DNA of 64,000 bases from Microbacterium yannicii PS01 (GCF_000304335.1 NZ_CAJF01000001.1:124001-188000), one strand, 5' to 3'. Shown: positions 7,896 to 16,404, counted from the first letter of the stretch. The notes: generated by a model from the sequence alone, not told the origin. Numbers and translations are program-made.

Positions 7896-9218
7896 ATGAA
7901 ATTCCCGCATCGTCTCGCGAGCATCGGCGCCGTCGCCGCTGTCGCAGCGCTCGCCCTCACCGCCTGCGGCGGTGGGGCCGAATCCCCGACCGCAGACACC
8001 GGCGAGCTCGGCGAGGTCGGCGGAGAGATCCAGTACGCCTGGTGGGGCGGACCGGCCCGCAACGACAAGACGCAGGCCGTCATCGACCTATACGAGGAAG
8101 CCACCCCCGGAGCGACGGTCAAGGGCACGACGTCGGAGTTCGCGGCGTACTTCGAGAACGCCAGCGTCCAGGCGGCGGGCGGGAGCCTGCCCTGCGTACC
8201 GCAGATGCAGAACCGACTCATGGCGGACTATGCGGACCGCGGTGCGCTCCTGCCGCTGGACGACCTCGTCGAAGACGGCACTATCGACGTGTCGAACATC
8301 CCCGAGAGCGTCCTGGACAGCGCGCGCGCCGCCGACGGCAACCTGTACATGATCCCCTACGGCGCCGCCTTCGGCTCGCTTCTGGTGAACGTCACGGATG
8401 TCGAGGAACTCGGGCTGCCGCTGCCTCCCGAGGGCTACGACTGGGAATGGCTCGACGAGTGGCTCTCGGACATCACCGAGAAGACCGGGACGCCGGCGAC
8501 GGGAATCGTCGGCAACCAGCAGGACGTCCTGGAGGCGTGGCTGCGCAGCCACGGAGCGGACTTCTACGAGGACGGGGCGGTCGGGTTCACCGAGGACGAC
8601 GTCGCCGAGTTCTGGGACTACGCCGCCGGCCTGCAGGAGCGCGGCGTGTCCATCTCGGCTGAGCGGGCATCGGAGACGACCGGCCTCCCTCTCGAGCAGA
8701 ACGACTTCAGTCAGGGCAAGCAGGCGACCGTGTTCTGGCCGGCCAACGGCCTGGGCACGGCGCAGGCGACGATCGACCAGGCAGCCCCCGGCCACGAGCT
8801 GCAGGCCTTCCCGCTGCCGAGCGGATCGGCCGGCAACGGCAGCGCCTTCTGGCTCTCGGGTCTGGCGATCTCGGCGAAGTGCGACAACGTGGCCACGGCT
8901 GCCGACTTCATCGACTTCTTCGTGAACGACCCTGACGCGGCTCTGGTCTACGCGTCGGACAACGGCGCCAACACGCAGACGGAGAACCTGAAAGCGCTGA
9001 TGGACGACTCGGCCACCTCCGAGGCGAAGAAGTCCGAGTTGGCGCTCTACGAGACGCTGGCCGACGCCGGCGTCGCTCCCACCGTGTACGGCAAGGGCTA
9101 CGCCACATTGTTCCAGCAGGCGGTGACCCGCTACTACCAGCAGGTCTCCTTCGGCGAGCTGACGGTCGAGGAGGCGGCGAAGCAGTTCACCGCCGAGGCC
9201 GAGGGCGCCATCGGCTGA
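7896..9218 (+). CDS. Lipoprotein solute-binding protein of the ABC transporter, copy 1
   Basis: A 440-residue family 1 extracellular solute-binding protein. The signal peptide ends in the lipobox LALTACGG, so the mature protein should be tethered to the membrane through the lipobox cysteine. The mature domain starts EIQYAWWGG and carries YMIPYGAAFGSLLVN and FWPANGL, segments kept almost unchanged in a second binding protein at 14207-15529. Two further cysteines (in LPCVPQMQ and AKCDNV) occur in both paralogues and may form a disulfide. The ligand is unknown; sugar-acid or polyol-like solutes are typical of this family. Confidence 0.92.
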   Translation: MKFPHRLASIGAVAAVAALALTACGGGAESPTADTGELGEVGGEIQYAWWGGPARNDKTQAVIDLYEEATPGATVKGTTSEFAAYFENASVQAAGGSLPCVPQMQNRLMADYADRGALLPLDDLVEDGTIDVSNIPESVLDSARAADGNLYMIPYGAAFGSLLVNVTDVEELGLPLPPEGYDWEWLDEWLSDITEKTGTPATGIVGNQQDVLEAWLRSHGADFYEDGAVGFTEDDVAEFWDYAAGLQERGVSISAERASETTGLPLEQNDFSQGKQATVFWPANGLGTAQATIDQAAPGHELQAFPLPSGSAGNGSAFWLSGLAISAKCDNVATAADFIDFFVNDPDAALVYASDNGANTQTENLKALMDDSATSEAKKSELALYETLADAGVAPTVYGKGYATLFQQAVTRYYQQVSFGELTVEEAAKQFTAEAEGAIG

Positions 9219-9292
9219 CGACGGCCGAGGACGGGACCACCCGGTTCCGTCCTCGGTGGCTCGTCCGCCCGCATCCCTACAAGAGAGAGAAC

Positions 9293-10444
9293 ATGGAACC
9301 GGTCGCACTCAACGGAATGAAAGTCGTCGATCTCACGCAGGTCATGGCAGGGCCCTTCTGCACGATGCTGCTCGCCGATTTCGGCGCTGATGTGATCAAG
9401 GTCGAACCGCCCGGAGGCGGCGACCAGACGCGGCACTCGTGGGGGCGGTCGGGGAAGGGCGATGACGGTCCGGCGTTCTTCGCCCTCAATCGCAATAAGC
9501 GCTCGGTCGTGCTGGACCTGCGCAGCGACGCGGGTCGCGCCTCGTTCCTCGAGCTCGTCGCCGACGCGGACGTGCTGATCGAGAACTACCGCCCGGGCGT
9601 GACGACGCGCCTGGGCATCGACTACGAGTCCATCAAGGCGCTCAACCCTGGGATCATCTACGCCAGCATCTCGGGCTTCGGGCAGACGGGACCCTACGCC
9701 GACCGTCCCGGCTACGACCTCATCGCACAGGGCATGTCGGGCGTCATGGGCGTAACCGGGCACCCGGACGCACCGCCCGCCAAGGCCGGCGTCCCCGTGG
9801 CCGACCTCGGATCGGGCCTGTTCTGCGCGTACGGCATCGTCACCGCCTATGTGCACAAGCTGCAGACGGGGGAAGGGCAACGGATCGAGACTTCGCTGTT
9901 CGAGGCGGCGCTGGGGCTGACGGTCTGGGAGGCGACGGAGTACTGGGCCAGCGGAGAGGTTCCCGCTCGCACCGGGTCGTCCCACCGGATGTCGGCGCCC
10001 TACCAGGCGTTCCGCACGCAGGACGGCTGGATGACGATCGGCGCCAACAACCAGCGACTGTGGGGATTCCTCTGCGCCGCCCTCGGCGTGCCGGAGCTCG
10101 AGGCGGACGAGAGGTTCGCGACGAACTCCGAGCGGATGAAGCGCAAGCCGGAACTGGCCGGGATCATCGAGCAGATCCTCGCGGAGCACGACACCGGCTA
10201 CTGGGTCGACCGTCTGCTCGCCGCCGGTGTGCCTTGCGGGCCGATTCTCGGCTACGACGAAGTCCTGCGGGACCCGCACACGCAGTACCGGGAGATGGTG
10301 CAGACGATCCCGCATCCGGTCGAAGGCACGGTCCAGACACTCGGATTCCCGGTGAAGATGAGCCGGACTCCCGCGGTCGCGCGGCGCCATCCGCCGTTGC
10401 TGGGGGAGCACCAGAATGAGATCTTCGGCGCGGAAGCGTCGTGA
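9293..10444 (+). CDS. CaiB/BaiF-type (class III) CoA transferase
   Basis: A 383-residue class III CoA transferase. The N-terminal Rossmann half starts GMKVVDLTQVMAGPFCTMLLADFGADVIKVE, and the catalytic aspartate is D171 in PVADLGSG. The family moves CoA between short carboxylic acids through an aspartyl-CoA anhydride. Its presence in the operon implies a carboxylate intermediate that is activated to a thioester before the crotonase step. The start has AAGAGAGAG upstream and the stop overlaps the next start (GTGA). Donor and acceptor are unknown. Confidence 0.92.
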   Translation: MEPVALNGMKVVDLTQVMAGPFCTMLLADFGADVIKVEPPGGGDQTRHSWGRSGKGDDGPAFFALNRNKRSVVLDLRSDAGRASFLELVADADVLIENYRPGVTTRLGIDYESIKALNPGIIYASISGFGQTGPYADRPGYDLIAQGMSGVMGVTGHPDAPPAKAGVPVADLGSGLFCAYGIVTAYVHKLQTGEGQRIETSLFEAALGLTVWEATEYWASGEVPARTGSSHRMSAPYQAFRTQDGWMTIGANNQRLWGFLCAALGVPELEADERFATNSERMKRKPELAGIIEQILAEHDTGYWVDRLLAAGVPCGPILGYDEVLRDPHTQYREMVQTIPHPVEGTVQTLGFPVKMSRTPAVARRHPPLLGEHQNEIFGAEAS

Positions 10445-11214
10445 GCGGCTCAGTCTCGGCGACGCGCGATGACGGCGTCGCGACAATCACCCTCTCGCAC
10501 CCCGAACGGCGCAACGCCATCACGGCCGAGATGTACGCGCGATTCGAATCCGAGCTGCAGGCCATCGCCGACGACCCCGGAATGCGGGCAGTGGTGCTGC
10601 GTGGCGCGGGAGGCGCGTTCGCGGGCGGCACCGACATCCGCTGGCTGGAGGATGTCGCGTCCGGTGAGGACGGCGTCGTGTACGAGGCGCGGATGCGCGA
10701 GGTGCAGCGCGCCCTCACCGACCTCGACGTTCCGGTCATCTCGGTGGTGGACGGTGCATGCGTGGGCGGCGGGATCGTCCTCGCCGCGCTCAGCGACTTC
10801 GTCCTGTGCACGCCCCGCTCCCGCTTCGGGTCCCCGATCGCCCGCACGATCGGCAACACCCTCTCGCCCACCTCGATCCATCGGCTGGCAGCGACCTTCG
10901 GCAGGCGGAACACCGCGGAGATGCTCTTCACCGCGCGGCTGTTCGACGCCGAGGAGGCCCGTGCCGCCGGATTCGTCACCGCGGTCCTCGAGGAGGCGCC
11001 GCTCGAGGACCGCCTGCACGAGATCCTGACCGCCATCCGCGCCTGCGCGCCGCTTACGATCCGCTCTTTCCGACTCCTGTGGCGGCGCATCGACGCGCAG
11101 CTCGGCGCTCTCGAGCATGACGATGTCTACCGCGCGGTCTATGGCAGCGCGGATTTCTCAGAGGGCGTCGAGGCGTTCCTCGAAAAACGCTCCCCTCGTT
11201 TCAAAGGACGATGA
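10441..11214 (+). CDS. Crotonase-fold enoyl-CoA hydratase/isomerase family protein lacking both catalytic Glu
   Basis: A 257-residue crotonase-superfamily protein. The CoA/oxyanion-hole segments are present (AFAGGTDIRWLED and GACVGGG). At the positions of rat enoyl-CoA hydratase Glu144 and Glu164, which sit 20 residues apart, this protein has V113 (GGGIVL) and I133 (GSPI). Ordinary syn-hydration of a 2-enoyl-CoA is therefore not expected. Members without these residues catalyse isomerisation, decarboxylation, hydrolysis or retro-Claisen reactions. GTG 10441 overlaps the CoA transferase stop, so its substrate is probably that enzyme's product. Confidence 0.85.
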   Translation: MSGSVSATRDDGVATITLSHPERRNAITAEMYARFESELQAIADDPGMRAVVLRGAGGAFAGGTDIRWLEDVASGEDGVVYEARMREVQRALTDLDVPVISVVDGACVGGGIVLAALSDFVLCTPRSRFGSPIARTIGNTLSPTSIHRLAATFGRRNTAEMLFTARLFDAEEARAAGFVTAVLEEAPLEDRLHEILTAIRACAPLTIRSFRLLWRRIDAQLGALEHDDVYRAVYGSADFSEGVEAFLEKRSPRFKGR

Positions 11215-12077
11215 TGACGACAGTCGACTCCCACCACCATCTCTGGCCGCTCGATGCCATCCACCGCCAGCCCTGGCGACCCGCGGACGACGCGGTGCTG
11301 CGGCGGGCCTTCGAGCTCGGCGAGTTCGAACGGGCGCTTGACGAGTCGGGCATCGACGGCAGCATCCTGATGCAGTCGGTCGATGCCGCTGACGAGAACC
11401 AGCGCCTCGCCGCGTATGCAGCGTCCAGCAGTCGCATCCTGGGATGGGTGGGCTACGCCGACCTGCCCGGTTCGGACCCGGAGTGCGAGGTCGCCGCGCT
11501 CGCTGAGCACCGCACCACGGCGGGCGGTGACAAGCTCGTCGGCCTGCGCTGCCTGGTCGGCGACGATCCCATGGCCTGGGCATCGCAGGCCCGAGGACTC
11601 GCGGCGCTGCGCTCAGCCGAGGCCGCCTCATTGGTATGGGATGTGGTTCCGATCACCGATGCGCAGGTGGACGCTGTATGCCGCGTGTCCGAGGCGCTGC
11701 CCGGGCTGCGGATCGTCGTCGATCACCTCGCGTCCCCTCCTGTCGACGACGACGGAGCGCGGGATGCCTGGATCGAGCGCCTTCGCCGGCTGGCCGCCTC
11801 CCCGCAGGTGGCGATCAAGCTCTCCGTGGGCGTGGCAGTCCTCCAGCGCTGGGAGGAGTGGGATGAGCAAGCGCTGCGGCCGTACGTCGATGCGGCTCTG
11901 GAGCACTTCGGCCCGCAGCGGTGCATGGTCGCCAGCAACTGGCCCGTGGTCCTCCTCCGGGCCTCGCACGCCGCCGCGTGGCAGAGTGCGCAGGCCTCGC
12001 TCGGGGCGCTCGCCCCAGCCGCACGAGACGATGTCCTGGGCGGTACCGCGCTTCGCTGGTACGGGGTCCAGGCATGA
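11211..12077 (+). CDS. Amidohydrolase-family lactonase-like protein (L-fuconolactonase/PDC-lactonase group)
   Basis: A 288-residue TIM-barrel amidohydrolase (amidohydro_2 family). The first strand carries the metal motif as DSHHHLW; VVDHLASPP, KLSVG and the late SNWPV motif follow. In lactonases such as L-fuconolactonase the last motif usually reads SDWPV, with the aspartate acting as base; here it is asparagine, so activity may differ. The family opens sugar lactones and 2-pyrone-4,6-dicarboxylate. ATG 11211 overlaps the crotonase stop. It would fit hydrolysis of a lactone made by one of the downstream oxidoreductases. Confidence 0.82.
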   Translation: MMTTVDSHHHLWPLDAIHRQPWRPADDAVLRRAFELGEFERALDESGIDGSILMQSVDAADENQRLAAYAASSSRILGWVGYADLPGSDPECEVAALAEHRTTAGGDKLVGLRCLVGDDPMAWASQARGLAALRSAEAASLVWDVVPITDAQVDAVCRVSEALPGLRIVVDHLASPPVDDDGARDAWIERLRRLAASPQVAIKLSVGVAVLQRWEEWDEQALRPYVDAALEHFGPQRCMVASNWPVVLLRASHAAAWQSAQASLGALAPAARDDVLGGTALRWYGVQA

Positions 12078-13132
12078 GTGCGGCCAGGATCAGGCTCGGG
12101 CTCGTGGGCACCGGCTGGGTCGCCGGCCAGCACGTCGCGGGCGCTCAGGGGGTGGCTGCCGGCGATGTCGAGATCGTCGCCGCGTGCGACCCTCGCCGAG
12201 CGGTCCTCGACGAGTTCTGCGATCGCCACGGGATCCCTCACCGCTTCGAAACGGCCGACGGGATGATGGCCTCCGGCACCGTAGACGCGGTGGTGCTGCT
12301 GACACCGCCCTCCGTCCGATGGGAGGTGATCGCACCGGCCCTCGAGCGTGGTCTCCATGTCCTCGTCGAGAAGCCGTTCGCCCAGTCGGGGCCGGACGCG
12401 GTGCGGTTCACCGAGGCTGCGGAGGCGGCGGGGGTCGTCATGGCGGTCAGCCAGAACTTTCGCTGGTTCCCCGAATACTCGTGGCTTGCGTCCCGAGTGC
12501 AGCGAGCCGATACAGGTCGCACCGACTTCCTGGAGGCACGCACCTTCCAGAATCGTCCGCAGGCTCCGGGCGTCTGGCGCTCCGAGGAGGCGAAGCTGGA
12601 GATGGCGATCTTCAGCGTCCATCTCATCGACAGACTGCAATGGCTGGCGCCGAGCGTTCCGACGAGCGTACGCGCGCTCACACGCCGCCGGCGAGGGAGT
12701 GCCATCTCGGGAGAGCAGTTCAGCTCCTTGCTGGTCGAATTCGCCGACGGCATCGTCGGGTCGGTGACCTCGTCCTGGACCAGCCGCGCGCTGCCGTCGA
12801 ACACGTTCCGCATCGACACCGACACGGGCTCGGCTGTCGTCGAGCGATCGCTGCCGATGTCGGGGACCGCGCGAGGAATCGCCGCATTCGGCGGTGAGGA
12901 GGAGCACATCGACTTCGCCGAGACGGCCGACGGCGAGCACGCCGCCGTGTCCTACGGCTCCAGCGCTGTCGAGTTCGCGCGAGCGATCCAGGAGCAGCGA
13001 GAGCCGGCTCACAGTGCGCGGAACAACCTGCGGACGATGGGCATCATGGAGGCGGCGTATCGGTCGGCATCCCGCGGAGGTGCACCGGTGACCCTCGAGG
13101 AGGTGCTGTACGGGCACCCTGCAGATGGCTGA
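12074..13132 (+). CDS. Gfo/Idh/MocA-family oxidoreductase 1
   Basis: A 352-residue NAD(P)-dependent oxidoreductase. The N-terminal Rossmann fold starts RLGLVGTGWVAGQH; the conserved EKPF motif is in LVEKPFAQSG; the C-terminal alpha/beta domain includes VHLIDRLQWL. The family oxidises inositols, sugars and sugar derivatives, often to ketones or lactones. It overlaps the lactonase-like gene by 4 bp and the second Gfo/Idh gene by 8 bp. Two such enzymes in a row suggest a carbohydrate-like substrate for the operon, in line with the sugar-type transporter. Confidence 0.9.
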   Translation: MSAARIRLGLVGTGWVAGQHVAGAQGVAAGDVEIVAACDPRRAVLDEFCDRHGIPHRFETADGMMASGTVDAVVLLTPPSVRWEVIAPALERGLHVLVEKPFAQSGPDAVRFTEAAEAAGVVMAVSQNFRWFPEYSWLASRVQRADTGRTDFLEARTFQNRPQAPGVWRSEEAKLEMAIFSVHLIDRLQWLAPSVPTSVRALTRRRRGSAISGEQFSSLLVEFADGIVGSVTSSWTSRALPSNTFRIDTDTGSAVVERSLPMSGTARGIAAFGGEEEHIDFAETADGEHAAVSYGSSAVEFARAIQEQREPAHSARNNLRTMGIMEAAYRSASRGGAPVTLEEVLYGHPADG

Positions 13133-14171
13133 CGGCTCGCAGCGCACCGTCGCCGTGGCCCTGGTCGGCCTCGGCAACAGTGGGCGGCACTACCATCTGC
13201 CGCATATCCGGAACGACCCGCGCTTCGAACTTCGGGCGGTCGCCACGGCGACCGGTGGTCCGGCTGAGACGTTCGGCGTGCCCTGGCACCGGGGCTGGGA
13301 GGGTCTCCTGGAAGACCCGGGGATCGAGCTGGTGGTCATCGCCACCCCGCACCACCTGCACCACGGCATCGCCGCCCCATTCCTCGACCGCGGGGTGAGC
13401 GTCCTCGTAGAGAAGCCGCTCACGGTCACCACGGCCGAGGCCGACGATCTGCTCAGCCGCGCGACGGCGTCCGGTGCCGTTCTGGCAGTCCACCATCAGC
13501 GACGCTGGGAAGAGGACTTCGTCGCCCTGAAGGAACTCGTGGACCGTGGCGACATCGGGGTGCCGTGGCGTGTCGTCGCATCGCGGGGTCATCAGAACCA
13601 GTACGTCGCGTCCACGCCCGACCGCCCGCATGCCGGCGACAGCGTGCTGGAGTGGACACGGTCCCGGCGCTATGGAGGCGGGGTGATGCGCGTCATCGGG
13701 CCCCACCCCGTCGACCACGTCCTGCAGTTGGCGGCGACGCCGCCGCAGTATGTCTCTGCGCGCGTCGCACACGAGGGCGGTGAAGACGTCGAGAGCTGGG
13801 CCGGTATCGAGATCGACTTCGGCCGAGCGCTTTCGGGTCGCGTGGAGGTCTTCCGGCGACAGGGGCCACCGGTCCCGCGTTTCGCGGTGTGGGGCGACGA
13901 GGGCGCCGCGGTGGCGACCGACGGCACGCGCATCCTCGTCCGCCCGCACCGCGGTGCCTCCTTCGAGGTGGACCGGCTGACCGCCCCCGGCGTTCTCGGG
14001 GAGCAGGTGTACGACGATCTCTTCGCAGCCGTTCGCACAGGCGCCCCGCTGCGCGCCACGGCTGCCCAGGGTCGCGCTGTCGTGCGCCTGATCGAGACCG
14101 CGGAGCAGTCCGCCGATCAGCAGGGCGCGTGGGTCCAGGTGAACGACCAGAAGGCTCCGAGGCCTCTATAG
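13125..14171 (+). CDS. Gfo/Idh/MocA-family oxidoreductase 2
   Basis: A 348-residue oxidoreductase of the same family as its neighbour but clearly divergent. The nucleotide fold reads VALVGLGNSGRHYHLPHI, the signature lysine is in LVEKPLTVTT, and IGPHPVDHVLQL carries the likely substrate-binding histidine pair. It is the last gene of the operon. Its 3' end and stop codon (14169-14171) lie inside the 36-bp palindromic terminator, so the last few codons double as part of the hairpin. Confidence 0.9.
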   Translation: MADGSQRTVAVALVGLGNSGRHYHLPHIRNDPRFELRAVATATGGPAETFGVPWHRGWEGLLEDPGIELVVIATPHHLHHGIAAPFLDRGVSVLVEKPLTVTTAEADDLLSRATASGAVLAVHHQRRWEEDFVALKELVDRGDIGVPWRVVASRGHQNQYVASTPDRPHAGDSVLEWTRSRRYGGGVMRVIGPHPVDHVLQLAATPPQYVSARVAHEGGEDVESWAGIEIDFGRALSGRVEVFRRQGPPVPRFAVWGDEGAAVATDGTRILVRPHRGASFEVDRLTAPGVLGEQVYDDLFAAVRTGAPLRATAAQGRAVVRLIETAEQSADQQGAWVQVNDQKAPRPL

Positions 14172-14186
14172 AGGCCTCGGAGCCTT
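14151..14186. terminator. Perfect 36-bp palindrome, bidirectional terminator
   Basis: The 18 bases AAGGCTCCGAGGCCTCTA at 14151-14168 are followed directly by their exact reverse complement to 14186. Flanked by A and T pairs, the hairpin would work on both strands, ending the plus-strand operon and the converging minus-strand binding-protein gene that stops at 14207. It includes the stop codon of the upstream gene. Confidence 0.85.
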
Positions 14187-14206
14187 CGATCCGGCAGTGC
14201 TCGACT

Positions 14207-15529
14207 TCAGCCGAGCGTGCCCTCCGCCTCCGCGATGAACGCATCGGCGGCGTCCTCGACCGAGAGCTCACCGAAGGAGACCTGCTGGTAGTAACGGGCC
14301 AGCGCGTCCAGGAACACGCTCTGATACCCCTTGCCGTAGACGACCGGGGCGATGTCGGCATCGGCGAGGTACGCGTACAGCCTCAACTCGGTCTTGCGCG
14401 TGTCGGGGATGTCGGGGCTGTCCAGCAGCGCTTCGAGATTCGCCGTGTTCGTGTTGGCTCCGTTGTCGGAGGCGTACACGAGGGCGGCCTCCTCGTCGTT
14501 GACGAAGAAGTCGATGAACGACGCCGCCGTGGCGACGTTGTCGCAGTCTTTCGAGATGGCCAGACCCGACAGCCACAGGGCGTTCCCCGGTCCCGCCTCA
14601 CCGCTGGGCATGACGACGGCAGTCAGCGCGGTGCCCGGCGTCACCCCTTCGATCGTCGCCTGGGCGCTGGACAGACCGTTCGCGGGCCAGAAGAACGTCG
14701 GCTGCTGCCCCTGGCTGAACGGCTGCTGCTCGAGAGGAACGCCAAGCAGTTCCGAGCCGCGCTCGGCGCTGATGGTCACGCCGTCCTCGCGCAGCGCTTC
14801 ACTGTAGTTCCAGAAGTCGACGAGGGAGTCCTTGCCGAATCCGAGGCCGCCGTCCTCGCCGTAGAGGTTGTCCCCCTGGCTGCGCACCCACGCCTCGAGC
14901 TGGTCGTCGTTGCCGCCGAAGAGATCGATCGCGGGGGTGCCCGACGCGTCGACCAGCGTTGACAGCCAGTCCGACAGCTCCTCCCAGTCGTACCCGTCCT
15001 CGGGGACGGATTCGCCCCACTGCTCCACCTGCGTCTCGTTCACCAGGAGCGCGCCGAAGGCGGCGCCGTAGGGGATCATGTACAGATTCCCGTCCTTGCC
15101 CCGGCCGCTGTCGAGCACTCCCTCCGGGATCTCCGACACATCGATCACCCCGCTCTCCACCAGATCGTCCAGTGGTCGCAGCGCGCCGCGGTCGGCGTAG
15201 TCCGCCATGACGCGGTTCTGCATCTGCGGGATGCAGGCGAGGTTGCCGCCCGCCGCCTGCACGCTGGCGTTCTCCCAGTAGGCGTTGTACTCGGAGGTGG
15301 TGCCCTTCACGGTCACCTCCGGGTTCGCAGCGGTGTAGAGGTCGATGACGGCCTGCGTTTTCTCGTTGCGACCGGTGCCGCCCCACCAGGCGTACTGGAT
15401 CTCGCCTTCGACGGCGCCGAGATCCGCCGTCGGCTCGGGTGCCGCCTGGCCCTGACCGCCGGCGCAACCTCCGAGCGCGAGCGCACCCACCATCGTCACT
15501 CCCACGGCCCACGTCTTCGTGTTTCTCAT
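14207..15529 (-). CDS. Lipoprotein solute-binding protein, copy 2 (orphan paralogue)
   Basis: A 440-residue binding protein, the same length as the copy at 7896-9218 and collinear with it, sharing blocks such as KTQAVIDLY, NASVQAAGG and YYQQVSFGEL. The signal peptide ends in the lipobox LALGGCAG. It lies 34 bp downstream of the second RraA-like gene on the same strand, with no permease or ATPase beside it, so it probably delivers a related ligand to the permeases at 5981-7860. ATG 15529 has AAGGAAG upstream. Ligand unknown. Confidence 0.92.
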   Translation of the reverse strand: MRNTKTWAVGVTMVGALALGGCAGGQGQAAPEPTADLGAVEGEIQYAWWGGTGRNEKTQAVIDLYTAANPEVTVKGTTSEYNAYWENASVQAAGGNLACIPQMQNRVMADYADRGALRPLDDLVESGVIDVSEIPEGVLDSGRGKDGNLYMIPYGAAFGALLVNETQVEQWGESVPEDGYDWEELSDWLSTLVDASGTPAIDLFGGNDDQLEAWVRSQGDNLYGEDGGLGFGKDSLVDFWNYSEALREDGVTISAERGSELLGVPLEQQPFSQGQQPTFFWPANGLSSAQATIEGVTPGTALTAVVMPSGEAGPGNALWLSGLAISKDCDNVATAASFIDFFVNDEEAALVYASDNGANTNTANLEALLDSPDIPDTRKTELRLYAYLADADIAPVVYGKGYQSVFLDALARYYQQVSFGELSVEDAADAFIAEAEGTLG

Positions 15530-15563
15530 GGTGTTCGCTTCCTTTTCGACCCGAGCCGGGCGC

Positions 15564-16262
15564 TCAGGCGATCTGCACTGTGTCGTCGAGCGCCCAGCCG
15601 AGCTGCTCGTACATCTTGCGGCGGCCGCGCTTGTCGTTGTCCGCCTCCTGCCTCGCATACTTCGCCACCTCTTCGAGGTGCTGCTCGGGAACGATGATCA
15701 CTCCGTCCCCATCACCGACCACGAGGTCGCCGGGGTTCACGCGCTGTCCGCCGATCGTGACGGGAACGCCGTGCTCGAGGTACTCGATCCGGCCCTGCGT
15801 CATCGTCTGGCTGATGTGCTGAGCGAAGACCGGGACGCCCTGCAGCCGGCACTCGTCGGTGTCGCGCACTCCGCCGCTGGAGACGACGCCCTGTGCCCCG
15901 AACGTGAGGAACGCAAGGGTGTTGTTGGATCCAAGCTGGCCGACACCGAGGTCCGGTGCCTCGATCACGACCACGTCGCCGCGCGAGATCTCCGCCTTGT
16001 ACGGAGAGATGTGCCGCGATCCGTACCAGTGCGCGTATGCCCAGTCCGTGTACTCGTCCGCGGTCATCGGCGGCGCTTGCTCGTGCGAGGCGACCAGGCG
16101 CACGGTCAGGGCGGGGCCGGCGATGCGCACCCCGGGGAAGAGCGGCCGGATCGATTGATCCACCGAGCCCTTGCTGAACAGCCCGATCCAGTCCAAACCG
16201 TCACGCACGTCCGAGACGCGGAGGCCCGCGTACAGTTTCTCGATCTCTGCGTAGTCCACCAT
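15564..16262 (-). CDS. RraA-like aldolase family protein, copy 2
   Basis: A 232-residue paralogue of the protein at 4419-5114, sharing the blocks LRVSDVRDG, GPALTVRLVASH, VSSGGVRDTDECRLQGVP and the C terminus GRRKMYEQLGWALD. The Arg-Asp pair and the glycine-rich GDGDG motif are intact, so both copies look active. The two may act on different stereoisomers or chain lengths, or as a hetero-oligomer. ATG 16262 has AAGGAG at 16267-16272. The gene heads a two-gene unit with the second binding protein, behind a promoter and three operator-like sites. Confidence 0.88.
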   Translation of the reverse strand: MVDYAEIEKLYAGLRVSDVRDGLDWIGLFSKGSVDQSIRPLFPGVRIAGPALTVRLVASHEQAPPMTADEYTDWAYAHWYGSRHISPYKAEISRGDVVVIEAPDLGVGQLGSNNTLAFLTFGAQGVVSSGGVRDTDECRLQGVPVFAQHISQTMTQGRIEYLEHGVPVTIGGQRVNPGDLVVGDGDGVIIVPEQHLEEVAKYARQEADNDKRGRRKMYEQLGWALDDTVQIA

Positions 16263-16293
16263 TGCACTCCTTTGTGACCACCGGAACAAATAA

Positions 16294-16307
16294 AATCCGA
16301 TCGGATT
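16294..16307. promoter_or_regulatory. GntR operator candidate 3 (perfect palindrome)
   Basis: AATCCGATCGGATT is a perfect 14-bp palindrome and the best version of the ATCGGAT motif. It lies 8 bp downstream of the -10 box of the second RraA-like gene, over the expected transcription start. Confidence 0.7.
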
Positions 16308-16314
16308 CGGGGTT

Positions 16315-16343
16315 ACGGTACTGCGGTTCGCGCAGTCGGTCAA
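16315..16343 (-). promoter_or_regulatory. Promoter of the second RraA/binding-protein unit
   Basis: Read on the minus strand, TTGACC (16338-16343), a 17-bp spacer and TACCGT (16315-16320). The palindromic operator follows immediately, copying the layout of the main operon promoter. Confidence 0.6.
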
Positions 16344-16390
16344 GGAATGGATGCGTTAATTCGCCAATCTGCGCCGCGTATCGATGCACG

Positions 16391-16404
16391 ATTCCTATCG
16401 GATC
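16391..16404. promoter_or_regulatory. GntR operator candidate 4 (upstream site)
   Basis: ATTCCTATCGGATC shares the right half and central AT of the motif. It lies 84 bp upstream of the site at 16475-16488 and 97 bp upstream of the palindrome on the minus-strand reading, roughly whole helical turns, which would allow looping. Confidence 0.5.
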
